In this document: positions 34,601-43,510 of the stretch, in pieces
Numbering within the stretch: the first letter of the stretch is position 1
Layout: each line of letters begins with the position of its first letter
Assembly: GCF_026914185.1 (NCBI RefSeq)
Contig: NC_070562.1
Span: 5,580,001-5,644,000, forward strand
Reading direction: 5' to 3'
Length of the DNA: 64,000 bases
DNA from: Puccinia triticina
Taxonomy: Eukaryota > Basidiomycota > Pucciniomycetes > Pucciniales > Pucciniaceae
Notes under the pieces: generated by a model
What the model was told of the DNA's origin: nothing
The model's input: the letters and a program-made list of their open reading frames with translations, nothing else
Databases searched by the model: none
Translations under genes and position numbers: made by a program

Positions 34601-35937
34601 GTCCCCGGCAGGAGTTCCACCCTGAAGTCATACTTCCTCCGGGGGGGCAGGCGCTGCGCTTCCGATTTGCGAAACATATTCAAATACTGGTGGTACCGTC
34701 TCGGCACCAGCTCTTCAATCGCCGCAGTCGGTGTTGTAGATTTTGCCTTGGCCGCGATCCTTGCCGACGTGGACCATGAGGTCTTGGCCGCGCAGAGTTG
34801 GGTAGGAGTTTGTCCTACCGGTTTATCGAGGATCTGTGGGGAATGTCCTAGCAAATGTACCCGCTTGCCAGTGGTTCTTATTTGGCATGGTGGTGAGGGA
34901 AGGGTAATGGACTCACATCGCGGGGGCGTTATCACGCATGAAGCGTGCACCCCCTCGTCATTTAACCTAGCGTGCCTCACGGGCTCCTCCCCGTCTACTG
35001 AGGCTGTTTGCGGTATAGACAAAACCGCCGAAGCGGCCGCGAATGAGTTCCTGGGTTGTCCAACGATCTCCTGTACGTCGGACTGTTCCTGTTGTGGAAG
35101 TTCTAGGAAAGGTGCCCGCTTGCCAGTTGTTCTTAACAACTCTGGTGGAGAAGAGGGAAAAACGGGCTCACATTGCGGGGGCGTTCTCACACACGAAGTG
35201 TGCACCCCCTCGTCAATTGTCCTCGCGTTCCTCACCACGGGCTCCTCCCCGTCCGGCAAGGATTTTGTCGGACAAGACGACACTGCGGCTGCAGCGGCAA
35301 TTCCCGGTGGGGTCGTCCTGAATCGGCGTTCTTGCCAGTCGATTGAGTGACCGTGCTTCCTTATCCAAGGCATTCCCAGTATGCCATCATAGGAGTCCTT
35401 GAGTCTGGTGACTATGAAAGTCGTGGGTGCTGAGTCGGTGTGGAGTAGTAGGTCGACCTCGCTGGAGGATCGGCTCTTGGAGCCATCAAATCCCGTGATA
35501 GTCTCTTCGGTCGGGGCCGGCCTGAGGATCAGTCTCATCCTTGCGGCAAAAGTCTCACTCAAGACGTCGTGGGTTGCCCCAGAGTCAATGAGGAATAGGG
35601 CAGGTGGGGCGGTTGTGGCACTTGGGGGATGTAAAGAAGAAAAGGAGAGGCTGACGAACAGCCGTGGATCGATTGCATTGGGGTTAACAATCCTACAAGC
35701 TCCTAAACTAGCTACTACATCCTCCCTACCGCTCGGGTGAGGCACAACCGTCACTCCCAAGCGCCGCCATTTTTTGATTCTTCCGCCCGTCCTGCGCCTC
35801 CGCTTGTCCCAATGTCCGGAGTCAAACGTCGTACCTCCTCTTCTAGTTCCGCGATCCTGACCGCCGCCTTGCCTTTCCCCTTCCACTTCTTCGGGCATTC
35901 CCTCGCGATGTGGCCTCGTTCGCCACAGTGAAAGCAA
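31627..35937 (-). CDS. Gypsy pol polyprotein with C-terminal chromodomain
   Basis: An open frame of up to 1436 codons, overlapping gag by about 190 bases in another frame, so Pol is probably made by frameshifting; the first shown residues are gag-overlap rather than true start. Order: aspartic protease (LIDSGATHDVL) near residue 126; reverse transcriptase (FDYRKLNAVTVKNKYPLP, active-site YLDD near 34130); RNase H (ECDCSNFALGAVLSQ, then TDHRNLE); integrase with an HHCC zinc finger (HDCRTAGHPGR...CGSCQR) and DDE core (YDLITDLP, SDRGSIF, HPRTDGQSE); C-terminal chromodomain near 31690-31850 (EYLIAWKGYGPEENSWEP). The chromodomain places it among chromoviruses, whose integrases target marked chromatin. 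No stop or frameshift is seen. Confidence 0.94.
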   Translation of the reverse strand: MLSLWRTRPHREGMPEEVEGERQGGGQDRGTRRGGTTFDSGHWDKRRRRTGGRIKKWRRLGVTVVPHPSGREDVVASLGACRIVNPNAIDPRLFVSLSFSSLHPPSATTAPPALFLIDSGATHDVLSETFAARMRLILRPAPTEETITGFDGSKSRSSSEVDLLLHTDSAPTTFIVTRLKDSYDGILGMPWIRKHGHSIDWQERRFRTTPPGIAAAAAVSSCPTKSLPDGEEPVVRNARTIDEGVHTSCVRTPPQCEPVFPSSPPELLRTTGKRAPFLELPQQEQSDVQEIVGQPRNSFAAASAVLSIPQTASVDGEEPVRHARLNDEGVHASCVITPPRCESITLPSPPCQIRTTGKRVHLLGHSPQILDKPVGQTPTQLCAAKTSWSTSARIAAKAKSTTPTAAIEELVPRRYHQYLNMFRKSEAQRLPPRRKYDFRVELLPGTLPQTSRIIPLSPAENEALDKLIKEGLDNGTIRRTTSPWAAPVLFTGKKDGNLRPCFDYRKLNAVTVKNKYPLPLTMDLVDSLLNADKFTKLDLRNAYGNLRVAEGDEEKLAFVCRAGQFAPLTMPFGPTGAPGFFQFFMQDILLGRIGKDVAAYLDDIMIYTQEGNDHEEAVSSVLDVLSKQQLWLKPEKCEFSRSEVEYLGLLISCNRVRMDPAKVKAVSDWPAPATVTELQRFIGFANFYRRFIGDFSKTTRPLHDLTRADVRFEWNGRCRAAFETLKTAFTTAPILKIADPYKAFLLECDCSNFALGAVLSQVCDWDGELHPVAYLSRSLIQAERNYEIFDKELLAIVAAFKEWRHYLEGNPNRLKAIVYTDHRNLESFMTTKSLTRRQVRWAETLGSFDFEIVFRPGRHSARPDALSRRPDLAPKGEEKLTFGQLLRPENITPETFSAIAEVDDFFVDESIDLEDASYWFEVDVLGAEEVDREPKENGEDLIPSDLELMSAIRDASTRDSRLTNLIMKECQEQGSGKQTWSSKDGIVYKAGLVEVPADEAIKTAIVRSRHDCRTAGHPGRAKTLALVRRCFTWPSQKKFVNRYVDGCGSCQRVKSSTQKPFGSLEPLPIPAGPWTDISYDLITDLPESNGYDSILTVADRLTKMVHFIPCRKTMSSVELADLMLRNVWKLHGTPKTIVSDRGSIFISQITRELSSRLGIRLCPSTAYHPRTDGQSEISNKAVEQYLRHFVGYRQDDWEPLLSMAEFSHNNNQHTSTGISPFKANYGFDLLLGGIPSTAQCLPAVDARLKTLAKVQEELAAHMEEAQKAMKTQFDRHVRPTPDWKIGDSVWLSSRNISTTRPSPKLGHRWLGPFPISDKISPSVYKLTLPLSMKGVHPTFHISVLRKHQLDTIDGRAEEVPGPVAVEGEEEWEVAEVLDCRRKRRKTEYLIAWKGYGPEENSWEPTENLTHCQELLTAFNTQFPNATRRHTRTRRFK

Positions 35938-36776
35938 AGCCCCGCTCTCATCATTTCGGCTTTCTCCTTTCCAGACACGTGTCCCCGTAGCGCTGAAAGG
36001 TCCATAGCATTCGGGTCGGTCGTCGGAGCGGGGGAGGACTCGTAGTAGGCCGGGTCGGTGCCGTTGATCTCGTTATCGATCTTCAACGCAAGGTTGCTGA
36101 GGTCCGTCAGTTCCTTGAACTGGACACGAGCGATTACCAGCGCGAGGCGGACGTCCTTCCTAAGTCCTTGCTGGTATTGGCTCATCAACGTTGATTTCTC
36201 CCAACCCGTGTCGGCCGCATGCTGATTGAATTGAAAGGTGTAATGGGCGACAGACTTTGTTTGCTTCAATGCTCGTAGCGCCTTCTCGGCCCTCGGTCTT
36301 TGTTCCGTGTCATAGAACATCATTTGAAAGGCGGTGGCGAATTCCATGTATGTGACTGGTTGGCCTGCGAATAATCTCGTGGTGAACGGTTGTGCCCACG
36401 TGCTCGCCTGGCCGGTCAGGTAGGAAATCGAGAAGATAACCTGACTCCTGTCGTCAGGGAACATCTGGGGGTTCGACAATACGTACAGCCCCACTTGCGT
36501 CACGTAGACTTCGGCCTTCGCACCGCGCGTGCCGTCGAACTTGTCCGGGACGCCGATCTTGGGACCTTTCGCTGGGACTCCGGCCGGATTGGGTGGTTGG
36601 CCCTGTTGTTGCTCTGGGGCCATCGGTGGGATGATGGGCACGGCGACGGGACCCACCATACCCGCTCTTGCTGCCGCTAGCTCGGCCTCGGCTCGCTGTC
36701 GCAGTGCTCGTTCTTCCTGGATTGTGGTCGCGAGCTGGCCGACTCTGAGACGGAGCGCTTCTACTTCGTCGGCCAT
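35751..36776 (-). CDS. Gypsy gag protein
   Basis: 341 residues. Starts with a heptad-rich coiled coil (residues 1-40), then a Pro-rich stretch, a retrotransposon gag capsid domain (about 80-230, with PDKFDGTRGAKAEVYVTQV and MSQYQQGLRKDVR) and a zinc knuckle CFHCGERGHIARECP near residue 287 followed by a basic tail. The start ATG lies about 140 bases inside the 5' LTR boundary. The 3' part overlaps the pol frame. Confidence 0.93.
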   Translation of the reverse strand: MADEVEALRLRVGQLATTIQEERALRQRAEAELAAARAGMVGPVAVPIIPPMAPEQQQGQPPNPAGVPAKGPKIGVPDKFDGTRGAKAEVYVTQVGLYVLSNPQMFPDDRSQVIFSISYLTGQASTWAQPFTTRLFAGQPVTYMEFATAFQMMFYDTEQRPRAEKALRALKQTKSVAHYTFQFNQHAADTGWEKSTLMSQYQQGLRKDVRLALVIARVQFKELTDLSNLALKIDNEINGTDPAYYESSPAPTTDPNAMDLSALRGHVSGKEKAEMMRAGLCFHCGERGHIARECPKKWKGKGKAAVRIAELEEEVRRLTPDIGTSGGAGRAEESKNGGAWE

Positions 36777-36914
36777 GGATGCTGGTTGGTTTCTGGGGTT
36801 TCGGTTTCTGGTTCTGTCTGGTCAGTTCGGTTCTGATTCTTGATTTCTGTTCGATTTGTTCGGTTCTAGTCTGTTCTGTTCTAGCCTCGTCCCCCGTATG
36901 GCGATCCAGCAATA

Positions 36915-37112
36915 TGTAAGGGTCTGTCTGTGGGGGAGGGGGTGATTCTGTCTCTTCAGCGCTGAGTCTTCCAGGTAAATAGTGAATTGCTGGATGAGGA
37001 GAGTTTGAGGATCTCCTCCCGGCTCCCCCTTATGGAAGGGAGCTGTGACATGTATGTACAACTGGTGACATGCCCTTGATATGGCTATGGCGCGCAGGCG
37101 CAGCTCATAACA
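36915..37112 (-). repeat. 5' LTR of the Gypsy element
   Basis: 198 bp, identical to the 3' LTR. Five bases inside, the minus strand reads TGGATCGCCATAC, a candidate primer-binding site starting with the expected TGG; the tRNA was not identified. Confidence 0.9.
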
Positions 37113-37117
37113 CTCTG

Positions 37118-37488
37118 CATAAATCTCCCATTGGCTGGGGTACAAGTGAGGGGGGAAAGACAGTTCTTATATGAAGGAAGGATGAGCACAGACAATGAGG
37201 AATTCTGGCTATGGGAATAAAGGTTGTACAAATGGGGAAGGGTGATGTGAACATAGTAACAGCTTGTAATGATGAGCACTACTGAAAGGGGTAAGCACAG
37301 ATCCAATGATGTAATGTGTACAGTGGGTCATCTAATGTTTTTGGCACCACATTTTTGAATGCAGAAGCTCAGGACACAGCCGTTAAGTCATGAGATTGGC
37401 TACAGGGGTGGAAAATAAGTTCCTAAGAATGATTATGAAATAAAAAAAAGTAAAAATAAAAAAAAGAAAAATGTGGAAATTTTTCAAC
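37118..37488. other. Insertion-complex sequence with an inverted repeat
   Basis: No gene. Bases 37318-37446 are a near-exact inverse copy of about 47944-48073, close to the far end of the complex. Confidence 0.6.
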
Positions 37489-39045
37489 GGACCTACTTCG
37501 CGCAGCAGCAAAAAACTCTTTGCGCACAGAATCGACCGTCCCCCAACGTTGAGCCCGCTGTGCGCGCAAGCCAAAAATTACTTTGCGCACAGTGGCTTCC
37601 CCCGAAAGAAGGAGGTAATTTTTCCGGATTTCTTCTCGATGGATCAAAAGAGGGGGTCTTACTTGCCCCCTCCAAAGAATATTGGATTTTTTGAAGGTGT
37701 CCTTGTGATGCAAAAAAAAAATATCATAATATTAATCCAAAAAAAAGGAACCTGCTACCCCGATAGCCCACCCTGGGGCCTTTGTACCTGCTCAAACTCA
37801 AGTGGTCGGGTACCCAGCCCCTTGAAAAGAAAGTTTGAGGGGCAGCAGCTCCGGGCCCGGCTATCCCCCAGCCGCCGTGCCGATGGCTGGCACAGGCCAT
37901 TGAGCGGAGTTGCACACTCCCCCGATGACTGGCCAGCACATGCGTGCATGTGGCACAAATTACCGGTCATCGAGGGGATTATTTACTCCTCTCAATGGCC
38001 AATCTATCCCGGTCATTGAGTGGAGTACATAGTTCCCTTGATGACCGGGTCTGTCCCGGTCATCGAGGTGAGTGTTCACTCCTCTCAATGACCAGGTCCA
38101 TGCCGGTCATTGAGAGGAGTACATCCTTCCCTCAATGACCGGGTCCGTTCCGGTCATCAAGAGGAATGTTCACTCCTCTCGACGACCGGAGTAATCGGGT
38201 CACCGAGGGGAGTGTACTCCTCTCAATGGTCGGAACAGGGCGTCCATCGAGAGGAGTACATCCTTCCCTCAATGACCGAGTCCGTTCCGGTCATTGAGGG
38301 GAGTGTTCACTCCTCTCGCCAACCGGAGCAACCAGGTCACCAAGCTCCGGTCGTTGAGAGGAGTGAACATTCCTCTCAATGACCGGAACGGACCCGGTCA
38401 TCGAGGGAAGGATGTACTCCTCTCGATGACCAGCATGGACCCGGTCATTGAGAGGAGTGAACACTCCCCTCAATGACCGGGACGGACCCGGTCATCGAGG
38501 GAACTATGTACTCCACTCGATGACCGGGATAGATTTGCCATTGAGAGGAGTAAATAATCCCCTCGATGACCGGTAATTTGTGCCACATGCACGCATGTGC
38601 TGGCCAGTCATCGGGGGAGTGTGCAACTCCGCTCAATGGCCTGTGCCAGCCATCGGCACGGCGGCTGGGGGATAGCCGGGCCCGGAGCTGCTGCCCCTCA
38701 AACTTTCTTTTCAAGGGGCTGGGTACCCGACCACTTGAGTTTGAGCAGGTACAAAGGCCCCGGGGTGGGCTATTGGGGTAGCAGGTGCCTTTTTTTTGGA
38801 TTAATATTATGATTTTTTTTTTGCATCACAAGGACACCTTCAAAAAATCCAATATTTTTTGGAGAGGGCAGTTAAGACCCCCTCTTTTGATTAATCAATT
38901 TTTCTTTGAGAAAAATCCCTTCCTTCTTTTGGGGGAAGTCGCTGTGCGCAAAGTATTTTTCGGCTTGCGTGCACAGCGGGCTTGACGTCAGGGGACGGTT
39001 GATTCTGTGCGCGAAGAGTATTTTGCTGCTGCGCAAAGTAGGTCC
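37489..39045. mobile_element. Fold-back element 1 with 47-bp alternating-palindrome array (array C)
   Basis: About 1.56 kb. Terminal inverted repeats begin GGACCTACTT-GCGCAGCAGC and extend inward about 450 bases on each side (TTTGCGCACAGAAT, CCCGCTGTGCGC, GGATTAATATTATGAT, GAGGGGCAGCAGCTCCGG in mirrored order). The central 37915-38610 is a chain of roughly 47-bp units alternating two palindromes: (A)TGACCGG-GTCCGT-CCGGTCAT and GAGAGGAGT-GTTC-ACTCCTCTC. No ORF has known similarity. A single strand could fold end to end or as a row of hairpins. Confidence 0.82.
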
Positions 39046-39280
39046 AATGATTTTTATTGGATAAAATAAATTGAGTCAAATTAGTGGTGATTTGGGCTAC
39101 AGTCCCTGAGTTCAAATGAAATTGGTTGATAACCCATCCACCCAAAAAATCATTGAAAATGGTTTCAAAAATTTTCATTCTTTATCATTCTTGTTGTATG
39201 CCATACTTTTCTCTCTAATTTCCCCCCCTTGGTTTGAACAGTAATGAACATTCTGAGGAATTTGCAAGAAATTGAAAAAC
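39046..39280. other. Spacer between the fold-back elements
   Basis: 235 bases of AT-rich sequence. No gene, and no target duplication linking the two elements was found. Confidence 0.5.
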
Positions 39281-40921
39281 GGACCTACTTCGCGCAGCAG
39301 CGAAAAACTCTTTGCGCACAGAATGGACCGTCCCCCGACGTCAAGCCCGCTGTGCGCGCAAGCCAAAAAATACTTTGCGCACAGCAACTTCCCCCAAAAG
39401 AAGGAGGGAGTTTTTCTGAATTTTTTTTGATGGATCAAAAGAGGGGGTCTTGCTTGCCCCCTCCAAAAAATCTTGGATTTTTTGAAGGTTTCCTCCAACA
39501 TGTAAATTTTTTTATAATATTAATCCAAAAAATAAGCTCCCCCTGCCCCGATAACCCACCCCGGGGAATTTTGACCTGCCAAAACTCAGCGGTCGGGTAT
39601 GCAGCCCCTCGAAAAGAAAGTTTGAGGGGCAGCAGCTCCGGCTAACTCCCAGCCGCCGTGCCGTGCCGATGGCCGGCACAGGCCATCAAGCGGAGTTACA
39701 CGCTCCCCGATTACTGGCCAGCACAGACTACCGGTCATTGAGGGGATCATGTACTCCTCTCGATGGCCACTCTGTTTCGGTCATTGACAGGAGTACAAAC
39801 TTCCCTCGATGACGTTCCGGTCACGAGGGGAGTGTTCACTCCTCTCGACAACCTGAGCAACTGGGCCGTCAAGGGGAGTACGTACATCTCTCTCGATGAC
39901 CGGAACATTCCGGTCATCGAGAGGAATAAATCCTTCCCTTGATGACCGAGTCCGTTCCGGTCATCGAGGGGGGTGTTCACTCCTCTCAATGACCGGGTCC
40001 GTGCCGGTCATTGAGAGGAGTACATACTTTCCTCAATGACCGGGTCCGTTCTGGTCATTGAGGGAAGTGTTCACTCCTCTTGATGACCGGAGCAATTGGG
40101 TCATCGAGGGTGTACTCCTCTTGATGACCGGAACGTGCCGGGCATTCTCGGAGGAGTACGTGCTCCTCTTGGTGACCTGGTTGCTCCGGTCGTTGAGAGG
40201 AGTGAACACTCCCCTCGATGACCGGAACGGGCCCGGTCATTGAGGGGGTGTTCACTCCTCTTGATCGAGGTGAACCGGAACGGACCCGTTCACCGAGGGA
40301 AGTATGTACTCCTCTTGATGACCGGGTCCGTTCCGGTCATTGAGGGGGTGTTCACTCCTCTTGATGACCGGGTCCGTGCCGGTCATCAAGAGGAGTACAT
40401 ACTTCCCTCGATGACCGGGTCCGATTGAACACCCCCTTGATGACCGGCAATTTGTGCCACATGCACACAGGTGCTGGCCAGTCATTGGGGGAGTGTGTAA
40501 CTCCGCTCGATGGCCTGTGCCGGCCATCGGCACGCGGCTGGGGGATAGCCGGGCCCGGAGCTGCTGCCCCTCGAACTTTCTTTTCGAGGGGCTGGGTACC
40601 CGACCACTTGAGTTTGAGCAGGTACAAAGGCCCCGGGGTGGGCTATCGGGGTAGCGGGTGCCTTTTTTTTGGATTAATATTATGATTTTTTTTCTTTTGC
40701 ATCACAAGGACACCTTCAAAAAATCCAATATTTTTTGGAGAGGGCAGTTAAGACCCCCTCTTTTGATTAATCAATTTTTCTTTGAGAAAAATCCCCTCCT
40801 TCTTTCGGGGGAAGTCGCTGTGCGCGAAGAATTTTTTGGCTTGCGCGCACAGCGGGCTTGACCTCAGGGGACGGTCGATTCTGTGCGCGAAGAGTTTTTT
40901 GCTGCTGCGCGAAGTAGGTCC
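39281..40921. mobile_element. Fold-back element 2 with alternating-palindrome array (array D)
   Basis: About 1.64 kb, same family as element 1. It has identical terminal motifs (GGACCTACTTCGCGCAGCAGC and mirror), the same inner arm blocks and a central array at about 39680-40445 of 47-bp units with the TGACCGG / CCGGTCA core. Units vary at loops and in a few deleted copies. The two elements lie head to tail 235 bp apart. Confidence 0.82.
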
Positions 40922-41017
40922 GATTTTTAATATATATAACTTTTTTGTTCCACATACTAGAGACATAAAAATTTGAGAGCACAGAGAAACATACATGAAA
41001 AGACAATACTGAAAGTT

Positions 41018-41380
41018 TTAGCAGTATTGTCCCATCAGAAAATGAGACATAAGGGATGTGCGCCAAAATTAGTAGGAAAATAACTGCTGACTGTGTAACT
41101 TTTGCGTTACACACCCAAAATGTCCACAAATTTCAGGGATATCTCAAGACTGCATAAAATCTGTGATATAAAATTTCTGGCATTATTGTTCCATCAGAAC
41201 ATGACACATCAGGGGCATTCCGAATGCTCAGTAGGAAATGACTGCTAACTGTGTAACTTTTGTGTTACACACCCAAAAAGTCTAACGTTTTCAGGGATAT
41301 TTCAAGACTGTAACTCCTCTGCGCTATAAGTTTTGTGGCATTAGTGTGCCATCAGAACATGAGATATGAGGGGTGCAGCT
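41018..41380. repeat. About 160-bp tandem repeat, 2.3 copies
   Basis: Each copy starts near CATTATTGT-CCATCAGAA, contains CTGCTAACTGTGTAACTTTTG-GTTACAC, and ends in TTTCAGGGATAT-TCAAGACTG. Copies differ by roughly 20 percent. A related single copy occurs near 23330-23420. Confidence 0.7.
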
Positions 41381-43284
41381 CCACAATAGACATGCTCCCT
41401 ACCAGCGCACAATTTGTACCTCATGTTTGATGACACAAACTCTCAGAGCTGCCAGAAATAATAAGGACAAGAAAATATAAACAGTGTTTATTCAAAAAAT
41501 ACTAGAGAGGAATAATCACAATATTTATTCAAAAAAGACTAGAACAACCACCAATACATGAAAACTACAAATGGAAATACTAGTAAAATTTACCATTCTT
41601 ATCAGGAAAGAGGAGCTTTTTTCCACCTGTTTGAGCAAAACAATCAGAGTATCTTGCCTCCCAACCTCGTGCCTCTGGGTTGGCATTTAGCTTCCAGCTC
41701 TTTTTGTAGGGAAGGGGCAGGGAAGACGTCAGGGGAGGATAGTTCTAGGGCCACAAAGTGATTGAGTCGCCGGATGAAAGCCAAGAAGATTGGGGGGTTT
41801 TTGTTAGGAGGGCAGAAGGAGGGAAGGAAAGTTTGAGACCAGTCTTCAGTGAAATAAAAAACTGGCCGTTGGAAAGTGTTGGCCAGTGCTTTGCTGGAGG
41901 AGGGCATCGCCATCCAATGAGCCATACTGCAACCTTTGGTACCGGAAAAGTTTATTCTGGCCAGAGTCGACTTGATGTTGTGAAAATGTCCCAACTTCAC
42001 GTACAACTCGCCTCGTTTTCTGATTTTGTTGGCTAGAGATTCTTGGACTGCACTCCAAGCGCCCTGACCATTCCCCAAGCAACATGCCACCGCGCGAAAT
42101 CCACAATGGCCATCTGACTCGGCATCAAGTATCCGCTTGACTGAGGTTCTGATGATGACTGGGAGTTGATTGAGCCAATTTGGTCGGTCAACTGGTTCTT
42201 TGGATGGTGGTGGGGGGACTGGTGCTGTTGGTGGTGGAGGGACTGGTGCTGTTGGTGGTGGAGGGACTGGAGCTGTTGGCGGTGGAGGGACTTGCGTGGC
42301 TCGCACGGCTCGCGGAGGAGGTACCCGGCTCGATTTTGGTGGAGGGGTGGGAGCAGACGAGGTTAATTGAGCAGGAGGGGAAGGTGGAGCTGGCTTCTTA
42401 GCGGTGGCGCGGGTCGGACGTTGCTGCGGAGGCGCGGGGGCAGACGGGGTTGATTGCAAAGGAGGGGAAGGGGAAGGCGGAGCTTGCATCTTCCCAGCGG
42501 CGCGGGACGTACGTTGCAGCGGAGGGGCGACGGCAGAGGAGGCGTAGTTCACAGGGGGGAAGGGGAAGCTGGCTTCTTAGGTGTGACGCGGACCGGTTTG
42601 AAGCGCTTTGTCGGGACTTGGGCTTTTGGCGGCGGAGGAGGAGGAAGCGCAGGTGAAGAGGGTGATGGTGATGGAGACGGCAACAAAGAAGGAGTTGGAG
42701 AAGGAGACTGAGCGACGTTCTTGGCGGTATTTGACTTTTGGGCCGGGAGTTTCCTCTTCTTGGGTGCTGGTTCCTTCTTCTTCTTCTCCTCTTCTTTCTT
42801 CCTTTTTTGTTGCTCCTTCTCTTCTTTCTTCATTTGTTTCATTTCTTCCTTCTCCGCTTTTCTGGTTTCTGCTAGCTTCTGTTTCTTGGACTTCATCATC
42901 ACTCCTTCTTCATTCTTCCTTGTATTTTCAACGTGTTCAAAGGCAGAGGGGTCCCTTTTTGTAGTTTTTGGTTTGTTTGGCGCGCCTTTTGGACGTCCAC
43001 GGGTGGCCTGAGCTTGTGTTGGTTCCTGGATTGTCACAACGGTTCCAGAGCCTTCCAATAGGCTGTTGATAGCTTGTAACTGGGCCGCCCTCTGCTCGGG
43101 ATTCATTGGTAGAAGCCTTTTGTGGATCCGGGCAACTTGCTCGATTTGGGTGAGATCAGCGTTGGTGTCAAGAGCATGAAGATCCTGGGGGGAATGAAAA
43201 GATTGTAGTTAGTAAGGGAATGGCGCAGGGGAGGTTAAAAATTGGAGGGAGGTGTGGCAGAGGGGCGGTGGCAATGGCCGGACA

Positions 43285-43510
43285 AATGGGAGTTGATGGG
43301 AGTCGTTCTTCCAATCAAGGCTCCGCGGCTTGGCGATTTGGGAGTTGTTGGGAGTTGTTATCCCAATTGGCATGCCGCACGGACAGAAAATGGGAGTCGT
43401 TCCTGTCCCTGGGGCGCGCGGGGGTAAACGGGAGTCGTTGGAGAAAAATGGGAGTCGTCTGCCAAGAAACGGGAGTCGTCATAGCAAAAACGGGAGTTGT
43501 CCACAAAATC
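43285..43510. repeat. GGGAGTCGTT motif cluster in a MULE-OTU intron
   Basis: About ten copies of GGGAGT(C/T)GT spaced 15-40 bases apart within the intron between the SWIM exon and the linker exon. Similar clusters occur at 45600-45720 (coding, as a short peptide repeat) and, in both orientations, at 47620-47930. Confidence 0.7.

Larger units (their letters stand above)
31342..37112 (-). mobile_element. Intact Ty3/Gypsy chromovirus-type retrotransposon
   Basis: 5771 bp on the minus strand. The LTRs, 31342-31539 and 36915-37112, are 198 bp each and identical as far as I can compare them. In element orientation they start TGTTATGAG and end CTTACA. Target duplication CTCTG lies at 31337-31341 and 37113-37117. 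Gag and Pol frames are open throughout. Identical LTRs and open frames indicate very recent, possibly ongoing, activity. Confidence 0.96.

Noticed and set aside
42166..42401. Plus-strand Gly/Val/Trp-rich ORFs
   Set aside because: Antisense shadow of the Pro-repeat linker of the OTU protein on the minus strand.
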